From the NCBI GenBank assembly GCA_016841125.1, contig JAENZU010000083.1:1-10197 (forward strand): a stretch of 10,197 nucleotides of DNA, written 5' to 3'. Below are positions 1 to 7,775 of this stretch, in pieces. The DNA is from Melioribacter sp. (GTDB taxonomy: Bacteria > Bacteroidota > Ignavibacteria > Ignavibacteriales > Melioribacteraceae). A model generated the notes under the pieces. It saw nothing but the letters and a program-made list of their open reading frames with translations. It was not told where the DNA came from and searched no databases. Each line of letters begins with the position of its first letter. The stretch's first letter is position 1. Made by a program: the position numbers and the translations under genes.

Positions 1-230
1 CGTTTAATTCGTATGAATCCATCTAGAAAAATTTATTTTATTATCTATTTTGCAAACTTTAAATATATTAAAAATTCATTAAAGCCGCACATTATAAGAT
101 GTTACATTATTGTTTAGGTTGCTCTAAAATAGAGATATTCTTACAAATTTCAGCCCAATAAGTTTCACTTTAAGAATTCAGGTTTTATATTGGATTTTCA
201 ATAATAAATCATATTTATCTGAGGTTTAAG
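1..230. other. Leader region upstream of purM, no gene recognised
   Basis: This AT-rich stretch shows no convincing gene. Frames entering from the left edge close early: one plus frame stops at 24-26 and another at 115-117. On the minus strand an ATG at 22-20 would start a divergent protein (MDSYELN...) that leaves the window at once, so it cannot be judged. A 13-bp inverted repeat, CTCTA-AAA-TAGAG, lies at 122-134 and contains a TAAAAT (125-130) that could be a -10 element. A TTACAT 17 nt upstream of it (102-107) is a poor -35 match. The purM promoter is likely somewhere here, but none can be assigned firmly. I saw no riboswitch-like fold. Confidence 0.5.
221..224 (+). promoter_or_regulatory. 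Shine-Dalgarno GAGG that fixes the TTG start of purM
   Basis: GAGG ends 6 nt before the TTG at 231. The same frame has no ATG, GTG or TTG between its preceding stop (TAA at 171-173) and this TTG, so this site and the conserved PurM N-terminus together decide the start. Confidence 0.75.
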
Positions 231-1226
231 TTGAGTAAGGATTATAGATCTTCAGGCGTTGATATTAAAGCCGGCGAAGAAACTGTTGATAGAATTAAAG
301 GTTACGCAAAATCTACTTTTAACAAAAATGTTCTTTCAGGCATTGGACATTTCGGCGCATTTTACCAATTGGATTTAAGCGGTTACAAAGAGCCTGTTCT
401 TGTATCGAGCGTGGATGGTGTAGGAACTAAACTTAAAGTAGCTTTCAAAATGAATAGACATGATACCGTTGGGCAGGATCTTGTTAACCACTGTGTAAAT
501 GATATTGCGGTCTGCGGCGCTAAACCTCTTTATTTTATGGATTATTTAGCATTCGGAAAACTTTATCCGGATAAAGCCGAACAAATAATCAAAGGGTTTT
601 CCATTGCCTGCAAAGAAAATGAAATTGCCCTAATTGGAGGCGAAACCGCGGAAATGCCCGGATTATATGATCAAAATGATTATGATATTTCAGGAACCAT
701 CGTTGGGATCATCGAAAAAGGGAAAATTATTGACGGCAGCAAAGTTAAAAAAGGTAATCTGCTTTTTGGTTTTAAATCTACCGGACTGCATACAAACGGT
801 TATTCATTGGCAAGAAATGTTTTATTCGAAAAATTTGATGTGAACGACCGGCACGGTTTGATTCAAAGATCAATCGGCGAAGAACTCCTTTCTGTTCACA
901 GATCATATCTCAAAATTATTCAGGGATTAATATCAAAAATTCAGATAAATGCATTCTCCCACATTACGGGAGGAGGCATAATCGGGAATACCAAAAGAGT
1001 GGTACCGGAAGGTTTAAAAATCGACATCGATTGGAATGCATGGGAAGTGCCCGGCATTTTTAAATTAATTCAGCAAACCGGGAAAATTAGCGACGATGAA
1101 ATGAGGGAAGTCTTTAATCTAGGGATTGGACTTATTGCGATAGTGCCGGAAGAAAACGCAGAAAAATTTTCGGTGATCGCAAATGAAGCTGGAGAATCTG
1201 CCGTATTAATAGGAAAAATAATTTAA
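231..1226 (+). CDS. purM: Phosphoribosylformylglycinamidine cyclo-ligase (AIR synthetase)
   Basis: PurM catalyses the ATP-dependent ring closure of formylglycinamidine ribonucleotide to 5-aminoimidazole ribonucleotide, the fifth step of purine synthesis, in the cytoplasm. At 331 residues it is close to the usual 340-350. It shows the family's ordered signatures: SSGVDIKAGEE near the N-terminus (7-17), the nucleotide-binding DGVGTKLKVA (62-71), GQDLVNHCVNDIAVCGAKPL (81-100), GGETAEMPG (136-144), GLHTNGYSLAR (185-195), HITGGGIIGN (244-253) and FNLGIG (295-300). The start is TTG, supported by GAGG 6 nt upstream and the lack of any other start. No other pur gene is visible here, so it is not in a purine operon within the window. 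The 65 nt that follow hold no obvious terminator. Confidence 0.97.
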   Translation: MSKDYRSSGVDIKAGEETVDRIKGYAKSTFNKNVLSGIGHFGAFYQLDLSGYKEPVLVSSVDGVGTKLKVAFKMNRHDTVGQDLVNHCVNDIAVCGAKPLYFMDYLAFGKLYPDKAEQIIKGFSIACKENEIALIGGETAEMPGLYDQNDYDISGTIVGIIEKGKIIDGSKVKKGNLLFGFKSTGLHTNGYSLARNVLFEKFDVNDRHGLIQRSIGEELLSVHRSYLKIIQGLISKIQINAFSHITGGGIIGNTKRVVPEGLKIDIDWNAWEVPGIFKLIQQTGKISDDEMREVFNLGIGLIAIVPEENAEKFSVIANEAGESAVLIGKII

Positions 1227-1291
1227 TTTCAACTTAAGATTTATTCTATTACATTTTAATTTAAATTATTAGGATAATCGATCTGCTTTAC

Positions 1292-1798
1292 ATGAAAAAA
1301 TTTATTCCCCAAATCTTAATGTTTTTTAATCTCTTCTTTTTCTCATGCGGTGAGGGAATATCCCCTGCCCCCGAAATAATTGAACCGGGATTCAGCGGAA
1401 CGATCCGCTTTATTGGACAATGGCCCTCCGATATTACACAAACCAACATTGTGTTGTTTAAGAATCCATTGCTTTCGGCAGCCGATTTCAATGTTTTCAA
1501 TATTAAATTTATCAGTAATACAATTCCTTACGGCGCTTCAATTTATAACTTCGACAGCAGAGAAAATTTTCTTTTAGCCGATGTTCAACCGGGGGAATAT
1601 GCTTATCTAGCAGTCGGTCAATCTAAAACTCCGCAACTATCTTTATCCCGCTCAGATTGGTTTGTTGCCGGAGTGTACTATCAAAATGGTGATACAACAA
1701 AACCCGGCACATTAACAATTCCTATCGATGCTCTTATTGAAGGAATTGAAATAATTGTAGATTTCAACAATCCTCCGCCACAGCCGCCGGGAGGATGA
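1292..1798 (+). CDS. Small secreted lipoprotein of unknown function, coupled to a TonB receptor
   Basis: The family is not recognised. The N-terminus is a lipoprotein signal: MKK, a hydrophobic stretch rich in Phe and Leu, then FFFSC with the lipidated Cys at residue 19, followed by GEG. The mature part (about 150 residues) looks beta-rich, with alternating hydrophobics such as GTIRFIGQWP near residue 36 and a segment around DVQPGEYAYLAVG that resembles carboxypeptidase-regulatory or prealbumin-like folds; this is inference. It ends in a Pro/Gly tail, NPPPQPPGG. The receptor gene follows after 5 nt and its Shine-Dalgarno sits inside the last codons here, so the two are probably co-translated. 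By analogy with SusD-SusC or HmuY-HmuR pairs, it may be the receptor's surface or periplasmic partner, but no homology to those lipoproteins is visible. No clear Shine-Dalgarno precedes its ATG. Confidence 0.8.
   Translation: MKKFIPQILMFFNLFFFSCGEGISPAPEIIEPGFSGTIRFIGQWPSDITQTNIVLFKNPLLSAADFNVFNIKFISNTIPYGASIYNFDSRENFLLADVQPGEYAYLAVGQSKTPQLSLSRSDWFVAGVYYQNGDTTKPGTLTIPIDALIEGIEIIVDFNNPPPQPPGG
1789..1794 (+). promoter_or_regulatory. Shine-Dalgarno GGGAGG of the TonB receptor, inside the lipoprotein gene
   Basis: GGGAGG overlaps the final Gly codons of the upstream lipoprotein and ends 9 nt before the receptor ATG at 1804. It is the strongest ribosome-binding site in the window. Its placement suggests that translation of the two genes is coupled. 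Confidence 0.75.
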
Positions 1799-1803
1799 CA
1801 TAG

Positions 1804-3975
1804 ATGAAAAAAATAATTGTTATTTATTTTACGCTAATTTTCTCCCTTCAAGCTCAAACCAGTAATATAACGGGTAAAGTCACTTCCGAAGTTGGCACTC
1901 CGTTAATTGGTGCGAATGTAATTCTGCAGGGAACTTTAATAGGAACTGCAACCGATTCTAGAGGGAATTTTAGTTTTACCGGATTAACCAAAGCTGGCTA
2001 TATTGTTGAAGTAACAATGGTGGGGTATAAAAAATTTGTATCAAATCCCTTAAACTTGGATGATGATAAAATTGATCTATCAATAACCCTCGAACCTCAA
2101 TCCTTTCAAATCGATCAAGTTGTAGTTACAGCCGGAAAACATAATCAGGATATTTCCGAACTTCCGGTAAGTGCCTACGTTATAAATGCAAATGAATTTT
2201 CTGAAAAAAGTTTTGTAAAACTTGATGATGCACTCCGTTATGCCCCCGGAGTTAACGTTACTTTTGATCAAGTTAGTATTAGAGGCTCCAGCGGTTACAG
2301 CCGCGGAGCCGGAACCCGTGTGCTGGTTGCAATTGACGGTATTCCTCTTTATACCGGCGATACGGGCGAGATCATTTGGGAAGTTGTGCCGGTGACAGAA
2401 ATTCAACGTGTCGAAATTATCAAAGGGGCGGCAAGTTCACTTTACGGATCAACAGCTTTGGGTGGAGTTATAAATGTGATCACCAAAGACATTGCCTCTA
2501 ATCCGCTTACTTACATTCGAACTTATGTCGGCGCTTATGATAAGCCGTCCCACACCGAATGGGACTGGTCAGGTGAAAGGAGAATTTACAATGGTTTAAC
2601 TCTTTCTCATTCCAACAAGATCGGCAAACTGGGGTTTTCACTTTCTTTTTCGAGAATCGAAGATCAGAGTTACAGACAAGGAGGCTGGTCTAAACGATAT
2701 GCGGGTTACGTTAGGGCAAAGTACACTTTTAATGAATCAACAAATTTATCTTTTCTAGCAAACGGGTATACTCAGGATAGGGGTACGTTTAATTTTTGGA
2801 AAGACTCTAGAAATGCACTGGTGCCTCCGGATAATGACCAGGGGCAAAGAACTCCATCAGATCGGCTTCTTTATGCGCTGGTTTTTGAAAATGTGGTCAA
2901 CAGCAACTTTAATTACAAAGTGAATACGAGCCTTTACCGCACCTATTGGAAAGATGATTCGGAGAGCAATAACTCATCCGGTACAAATTTATACAGAAGT
3001 GAAATTCAAACTGAATATAAAATTTCGGAAAACTTACTAACCGTTAACGGTATTGAAGGTTCTTACGGAATAGTTAAATCTAATATTTTTTCAAATCCAG
3101 ATGCAAAAAATATTGGGGTATATACTCACTGGGAATATGATTTTAATTTTCCTCTAACGCTTACTTTTGGCAGCAGATTCGATTACGGTAAATTAGACAC
3201 ACTAAAATCATTTAGCGCGGTCTCGCCGAAGTTCGGGATAAATTATAATTTGTCTAAATACACAATTTTGCGAAGTTCGGTCGGCATGGGGTTCAGAGCT
3301 CCAACATTAGCCGAAGCATTTACATCAACACGTGCCAGTGGTATTCCGGTAAAACCAAATCCTAACATTGACCGCGAAACAAGTTATTCTTTTGAGATCG
3401 GAGTAAATCAAAATATATCGGATTTTTGGAATTTAGATTTGGCTCTTTTTCACAACGAGTATTTTGATTTCATTGAACCGAGAATTGATACTACTCAAAT
3501 TTCGGATCCTTACGTAATTTTCGACAATGTCCCGAAAGCCAAAATTCAAGGAGCAGAATTAAATTCACTTTTCAATTTTGATAGATTGAATGTTACTCTT
3601 AATTTAAGTTATATGTATTTGTGGGCTAGGGACATTGAAAATAACAGGTCTTTAAAATACCGCCCACGGCATTTATTTTATGGAAAATTGTCTTATTCAC
3701 CGGGCATCTTTGAGTTTGGACTCGATTTCCGTTATTGGAGTAAAGTTGAAGAAATTGATTTTGAGCTGATAGAATTCAATTTGCTGCCGGACGGCCATAA
3801 GAGAGTTGACGTTTACGTTGTTGATCTTCGGGGAGGTGTAAATCTTTTTACACTCGGCGTTCCGGTTAATATTTACTTAAATGCTAATAACCTTTTTAAT
3901 TATAATTACGTGGAAATGATCGGCAACATTTCGCCTATCCGAAATATTTCATTAAATTTAGAGTTGATATTTTAG
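1804..3975 (+). CDS. TonB-dependent outer-membrane receptor with N-terminal carboxypeptidase-like regulatory domain
   Basis: This is an outer-membrane active transporter powered by TonB-ExbBD. Order: signal peptide 1-17 with a likely signal peptidase I cut LQA|Q; CarboxypepD_reg-like beta-sandwich, about 21-96, with GKVTSEVGTPLIGANV and the TATDSRGNFSF turn; a TonB-box-like DQVVVTAG at 104-111; plug domain, about 115-230, with RGSSGYSRGAG (160-170), VEIIKG (203-208), SSLYGS (211-216) and GGVINVIT (220-227); then a 22-strand-type beta barrel to the end. The C-terminus ends in Phe (LNLELIF), the usual outer-membrane insertion signal. The length of 723 residues suits a siderophore, cobalamin or metal-type receptor rather than a SusC protein of about 1000 residues. 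The substrate cannot be read from the sequence, and there is no His-rich metal cluster. It is coupled to the upstream lipoprotein. Confidence 0.95.
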   Translation: MKKIIVIYFTLIFSLQAQTSNITGKVTSEVGTPLIGANVILQGTLIGTATDSRGNFSFTGLTKAGYIVEVTMVGYKKFVSNPLNLDDDKIDLSITLEPQSFQIDQVVVTAGKHNQDISELPVSAYVINANEFSEKSFVKLDDALRYAPGVNVTFDQVSIRGSSGYSRGAGTRVLVAIDGIPLYTGDTGEIIWEVVPVTEIQRVEIIKGAASSLYGSTALGGVINVITKDIASNPLTYIRTYVGAYDKPSHTEWDWSGERRIYNGLTLSHSNKIGKLGFSLSFSRIEDQSYRQGGWSKRYAGYVRAKYTFNESTNLSFLANGYTQDRGTFNFWKDSRNALVPPDNDQGQRTPSDRLLYALVFENVVNSNFNYKVNTSLYRTYWKDDSESNNSSGTNLYRSEIQTEYKISENLLTVNGIEGSYGIVKSNIFSNPDAKNIGVYTHWEYDFNFPLTLTFGSRFDYGKLDTLKSFSAVSPKFGINYNLSKYTILRSSVGMGFRAPTLAEAFTSTRASGIPVKPNPNIDRETSYSFEIGVNQNISDFWNLDLALFHNEYFDFIEPRIDTTQISDPYVIFDNVPKAKIQGAELNSLFNFDRLNVTLNLSYMYLWARDIENNRSLKYRPRHLFYGKLSYSPGIFEFGLDFRYWSKVEEIDFELIEFNLLPDGHKRVDVYVVDLRGGVNLFTLGVPVNIYLNANNLFNYNYVEMIGNISPIRNISLNLELIF

Positions 3976-3999
3976 ACAATAAATAGTGAAGAAAAAAAA

Positions 4000-5358
4000 A
4001 TGTTTGTTGATACTCACGCTCACCTGTTCTACCCTAATTTTAATGGCGAATTAGATCAAGTTTTAGAGAGAGCAAAAATTGCCGGTGTTGAATATATAAT
4101 TGTTCCCGGTACCGATTTAGCCTCATCGTCTCAAGCAATTGAACTTGCTGATAAATATGAAATGATTTATGCTGCAGTCGGAATTCATCCTCACGATACG
4201 AAGGAATGGGACGATTCCCTTTTGGAAAAAATTGAGGAATTGGCAGCTCACAATAAAGTGGTTGCTATCGGTGAAGTTGGTTTGGACTACTACTATGATT
4301 TTTCACCGAAAGAAGTTCAGATTAATGCTTTCAAAAAACAAATTGACTTAGCTGTAAAACTTGATCTGCCGATAGTTGTGCACAATCGTGAATCTAATGA
4401 TGATCTGATGAATATTATACGCAGCTATAAGGATTCGGGCTTGCGTGCACAATTTCATTGTTTTGCAGGTTCTATCGATGACGCGCATGAATTAATCGAA
4501 ATGAAACATTTAATCTCTTTTCCCGGCAACATTACTTTTAAGAAGGCAGACGATCTGCGCAAAATATTAAAAGGAATTAGTATCGAAAATTTATTGATAG
4601 AAACTGATTCTCCTTTCATGACGCCGGTCCCCTATCGTGGTCAGCGCAATGAACCTGCATATGTAACTCTGGTCGCTGAGGAAATTGCAAAACAACATGG
4701 GATATCTATTGCTGACGTTGCACGCACAACTTCATACAATTCTTATAAATTATTTGGTGTTGGCAGAAATCCGCAGTTAACTTTCACTTATCAAATTGGT
4801 GAATCGCTTTACGTAAATGTAACTAACAGATGTAATGCCGACTGTGTGTTTTGTGACCGGAAAGGTGCCGCGGTGCTGAATGGTTATAATCTTAAAATGT
4901 CGAAATCTGATGAACCGGAAGCACAAGTTTACATTGATGAAATTGGTGATACGAAGAAATATAAAGAAGTTGTTTTTTGCGGATACGGTGAACCAACAAT
5001 TAGATGGGACATTGTAAAGCAGATTGCAAAATACGTTAAAGATAACGGCGGTATAACACGTATTAATACTGACGGACACGGAAATGTAATCAATAAACGC
5101 GACATTACCCCGGAACTCAAAGGTTTAATTGATGTTGTCTCGATCAGTTTGAATTCCACAGATCCGCAGCAGTATGCCGAACTAATGAGAGTTGATCCGA
5201 AGATGCATGCAGAAATGATCGACTTTGCTAAGAAAGCAAAGGAGTATTCAAACGTGGTGATGAGCATTGTGGGATTGAACGATGTTGATAAGGAAAAAGC
5301 TAAGAAGTTCGTTACCGACGAAATTGGTGTTGATTTTAGAGAACGTCTTTATTTTTGA
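4000..5358 (+). CDS. TatD-family metal-dependent hydrolase fused to a TatD-associated radical SAM domain
   Basis: This is a two-domain fusion of 452 residues. Residues 1-255 are a complete TatD-type TIM-barrel hydrolase (putative DNase) with all expected metal ligands: H6 and H8 in DTHAHL, E92 in GEVGLDYY, H128 in VVHNRES, H153 in FHCFAG and D203 in ETDSP. Residues 258-452 are a minimal radical SAM domain with the 4Fe-4S motif C278-x3-C282-x2-C285 in NRCNADCVFC and a SAM-contacting GYGEP at 328-332. It has no SPASM or other extra cluster domain. The radical SAM part matches what I recall of the TatD-associated radical SAM family (TIGR04038), which occurs beside or fused to TatD; its reaction is unknown. 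No Met lies near the junction, so there is no separate internal start. The ATG follows GAAG and a run of eight A, a weak ribosome site. The gap to the receptor gene is 24 nt. Confidence 0.93.
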   Translation: MFVDTHAHLFYPNFNGELDQVLERAKIAGVEYIIVPGTDLASSSQAIELADKYEMIYAAVGIHPHDTKEWDDSLLEKIEELAAHNKVVAIGEVGLDYYYDFSPKEVQINAFKKQIDLAVKLDLPIVVHNRESNDDLMNIIRSYKDSGLRAQFHCFAGSIDDAHELIEMKHLISFPGNITFKKADDLRKILKGISIENLLIETDSPFMTPVPYRGQRNEPAYVTLVAEEIAKQHGISIADVARTTSYNSYKLFGVGRNPQLTFTYQIGESLYVNVTNRCNADCVFCDRKGAAVLNGYNLKMSKSDEPEAQVYIDEIGDTKKYKEVVFCGYGEPTIRWDIVKQIAKYVKDNGGITRINTDGHGNVINKRDITPELKGLIDVVSISLNSTDPQQYAELMRVDPKMHAEMIDFAKKAKEYSNVVMSIVGLNDVDKEKAKKFVTDEIGVDFRERLYF

Positions 5359-5367
5359 TAGATACCG

Positions 5368-6780
5368 ATGAAATATATTAAGTTTTTTTTTCTGTCTATT
5401 TTAACGGTAGTGAATTTACCGGCACAGTCGAACCTGGTCGATAAAATTGAAAAGCTGCAGACTTCATCATTTTTCGAAAGATCAATTGCGGCAATAGATG
5501 TATTCAACCTTACGAAGAATGAACCCGTATATTCCGAAAACAAAAAACTGCTGCTTCATTCCGCCTCTAATATGAAAATAATTACATCAGCATCTTTTCT
5601 TTATTTCCTGGGTGAAGATCATTCATTTAAAACCTCTGTTTATTATGAGGGCGAAGTTTTAGATTCCGTGCTTTTTGGAGATATCTATTTTAAAGGCGGG
5701 TTTGACCCCGATTTTACTATTGCTGATCTGGATTCCGTCATCTATGAAATTAAAAAATACGGTATTAAACTTATCACAGGCAATCTCTACGGAGATATAT
5801 CATCTGCCGATTCAATCTATTGGGGTAAGGGCTGGATGTGGGATGATGACCCCGAAACTGATTTCCCCTACATGACTTCGCTTATAATTAATGACGCAGC
5901 AGTAAAAGCTGTATTTAGTCCAGCAAATATCGGAGAGCCTGCTGAAGTTGAGATCATCCCAAAATCCGATTTCTACTCATTTCAAAATTTTTCTAAGACG
6001 ACTGATGCAGATACAAATAATTTTATAATCACTAGAGATTGGGTACACCATAACAATAATATTTATGCAAAGGGAATGCTTCCGGTATCTGAGAAACCAG
6101 ATACGGTTGGAATAAATTTATTAAATCCTGCTCAATATTTTTTAACTCTAACTAAAGAGCATTTAAAACAATCAGGCATATCTTCCGGCGGAAAAACCGC
6201 AATTAAAAAAGTGCCGGAAAATGCTCAAGAAGTTTTCACGTTTGAACGCCCCTTTTCTGAAGTTATAGTTAACCTAAATAAAAAGAGTGATAACTTAAGC
6301 GCCGAAATGACCCTTCGATTATTGGGTTACGAGATGTACGATTCCACAGCCTCAGCAGAATTGGGGATAAAAGCCGTCGATAGCCTTATCTCAATAATCG
6401 GGTTAAATCCCGAAGACTATAGAATAGTAGACGGCTCGGGTGTGTCGCATTACAATTTGGTAAGTGCAGAATTACTCAACGAGCTGCTTAAATTTTTCTA
6501 TTTTAAAGAAAATTCTTTATATGAGGTGCTAAAGAATTCTTTCCCAATTGCGGGTACGGATGGGACACTTGAAAATAGAGCAAAATATTCTTCAACGTTT
6601 GAAAATGTGTATGCAAAAACCGGTACACTAAGCGGGGTGAGTTGTCTATCCGGCTATCTAAAAAATAAAAGCGGCGATGATATTTCATTTTCAATTATGA
6701 TGCAGAATTTTACCGGCAGTTCAAAAGAAGCACGTTACCTGCAGGATCAGATTTGCAGAATTATTGCTGAGTCCGAATGA
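5368..6780 (+). CDS. dacB: D-alanyl-D-alanine carboxypeptidase/endopeptidase, PBP4 type (peptidase S13)
   Basis: This periplasmic penicillin-binding protein trims D-Ala from peptidoglycan stem peptides and cleaves cross-links. All three active-site motifs are intact: S67-N-M-K70 (nucleophile Ser67, in HSASNMKIIT), S307-D-N309 and K417-T-G419 in YAKTGTLSGVS. DGSGVSHYNLVS before the last motif is also typical of the family. The 235 residues between SxxK and SxN accommodate the inserted domains II and III that mark the PBP4/S13 class, and 470 residues is normal. The N-terminus is a signal peptide with a probable cut LPA|QSN after residue 19. No Shine-Dalgarno is visible; the start is 9 nt after the preceding stop. 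The stop overlaps the next gene's ATG in an ATGA. Confidence 0.93.
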   Translation: MKYIKFFFLSILTVVNLPAQSNLVDKIEKLQTSSFFERSIAAIDVFNLTKNEPVYSENKKLLLHSASNMKIITSASFLYFLGEDHSFKTSVYYEGEVLDSVLFGDIYFKGGFDPDFTIADLDSVIYEIKKYGIKLITGNLYGDISSADSIYWGKGWMWDDDPETDFPYMTSLIINDAAVKAVFSPANIGEPAEVEIIPKSDFYSFQNFSKTTDADTNNFIITRDWVHHNNNIYAKGMLPVSEKPDTVGINLLNPAQYFLTLTKEHLKQSGISSGGKTAIKKVPENAQEVFTFERPFSEVIVNLNKKSDNLSAEMTLRLLGYEMYDSTASAELGIKAVDSLISIIGLNPEDYRIVDGSGVSHYNLVSAELLNELLKFFYFKENSLYEVLKNSFPIAGTDGTLENRAKYSSTFENVYAKTGTLSGVSCLSGYLKNKSGDDISFSIMMQNFTGSSKEARYLQDQICRIIAESE

Positions 6781-7775
6781 AATATTCTAAATTTTTTGTC
6801 CTAATATTATTTACTTTGTTTTACTCATGCAGCGAAGATCAACCGCTAAAGACAACGCCAAAATTCGAATTAACCAATAGCTCGAGCGTGCCGGAATTTA
6901 ACGGCGGCAGTGCGTTTGAATATATTGAAAAACAATTAGCTTTCGGTCCCCGCAATCCCAATTCTAAAGGGCATCAAACAGCAAAGTATTTTCTCATCAA
7001 TGAATTAAAGGAAAATACTGACTCCGTTATTATTCAAAATTTTGAATATACCGGATATGATGATGAGCGGCTGCAATTATCAAATATCATCGGTGTAATT
7101 AATCCCGATGCAGATAATAGAATTTTTATTACAGCTCATTGGGATACACGCCCCCGCGCAGAACAAGATCCCGTTAATGAAAACAAAGATAAACCAATTC
7201 CCGGTGCAAACGACGGCGCAAGCGGTACAGCAGTTATACTGGAATTAGCAAATATACTTAAACATAATAAAATTGATTTCGGTATTGACCTTGTGTTGCT
7301 TGATGGAGAAGACTACGGCAAAGAGGGAGATTTAACTTATTTTTGCATAGGCGCAAAATACTTCGCGGCTAAAATGGGAAAGGATTATAAACCTGCTTTC
7401 GGTATTCTGCTTGATTTAGTCGGGGATAAAGATGCAGTGTTTTTTCAAGAGCAGTACTCACTTCAGTATGCTCCGGACATTGTGAATTTAATTTGGCAAA
7501 TTGCTCAAAGTATAAATGCCGATAAATTTAAAAATTTGCGCGGTTCCGGAATTTATGATGATCACGTTCCGCTGAACCAAGCAGGCTTCAGAACTATTGA
7601 TATTATTGATGCAGAACTTGTTGGTGGCGAAACCAAAGACCCGCGCAGAAAATACTGGCATACACAAAATGACAATATTGAAAATATCGGGGAAGCAGCA
7701 TTACAACAGGTCGGCTCTGTTTTAGTTAATCTAATCTACAAATTAAAATTTAACACTATCGATGAAAACTCATAA
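6777..7775 (+). CDS. M28-fold zinc lipoprotein, probable glutaminyl cyclase (glutaminyl-peptide cyclotransferase)
   Basis: The N-terminus is a lipoprotein signal, TLFYSC, with the lipidated Cys at 18. The mature protein is an M28 alpha/beta zinc-hydrolase fold: AHWDTRP (H121, D123), GANDGASG (D146, likely zinc ligand), LLDGEDYG (E178 catalytic acid, D179 likely zinc ligand), D213, then DDHVPL (D262-H263) and KYWHTQNDNIENI (H295, zinc ligand). The DDHxP and WHTxxDN blocks are more typical of glutaminyl cyclases than of M28 aminopeptidases. Cyclases turn an N-terminal Gln into pyroglutamate in the periplasm. An aminopeptidase remains possible. Asp replaces the Glu seen as second acidic residue in the animal-type DGEE motif. 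It overlaps dacB by 4 nt and prmA by 14 nt, with no separate ribosome site, so it is probably translated by coupling. Confidence 0.88.
   Translation: MKYSKFFVLILFTLFYSCSEDQPLKTTPKFELTNSSSVPEFNGGSAFEYIEKQLAFGPRNPNSKGHQTAKYFLINELKENTDSVIIQNFEYTGYDDERLQLSNIIGVINPDADNRIFITAHWDTRPRAEQDPVNENKDKPIPGANDGASGTAVILELANILKHNKIDFGIDLVLLDGEDYGKEGDLTYFCIGAKYFAAKMGKDYKPAFGILLDLVGDKDAVFFQEQYSLQYAPDIVNLIWQIAQSINADKFKNLRGSGIYDDHVPLNQAGFRTIDIIDAELVGGETKDPRRKYWHTQNDNIENIGEAALQQVGSVLVNLIYKLKFNTIDENS

Noticed and set aside
1..117. Possible gene ends or starts at the left edge (plus frames stopping at 26 and 117; minus ATG at 22-20)
   Set aside because: Each is too short or too AT-biased to separate from chance, and none shows a known motif.
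1227..1291. Terminator or promoter between purM and the lipoprotein gene
   Set aside because: The 65 nt are AT-rich with only trivial A/T palindromes and no stem with a T-run. No site can be assigned.
2080..2406. 108-codon minus-strand open frame inside the receptor gene
   Set aside because: It lies wholly antisense to the conserved plug-domain coding region and its product has no recognisable features; it is a shadow of the real gene.
5383..5391. Run of nine T in the dacB signal-peptide codons, and a similar A-run before tatD (3992-4000), as phase-variation tracts
   Set aside because: The T-run is what Phe codons look like in an AT-rich genome, and such runs occur elsewhere here (for example 9231-9238). 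Nothing indicates switching.
6777..6842. Acidic residues after the lipid Cys of the cyclase (CSEDQ) as a surface-export signal
   Set aside because: Bacteroidota surface lipoproteins can carry acidic residues after the Cys, but two acidic residues in one protein are too little to assign surface location.
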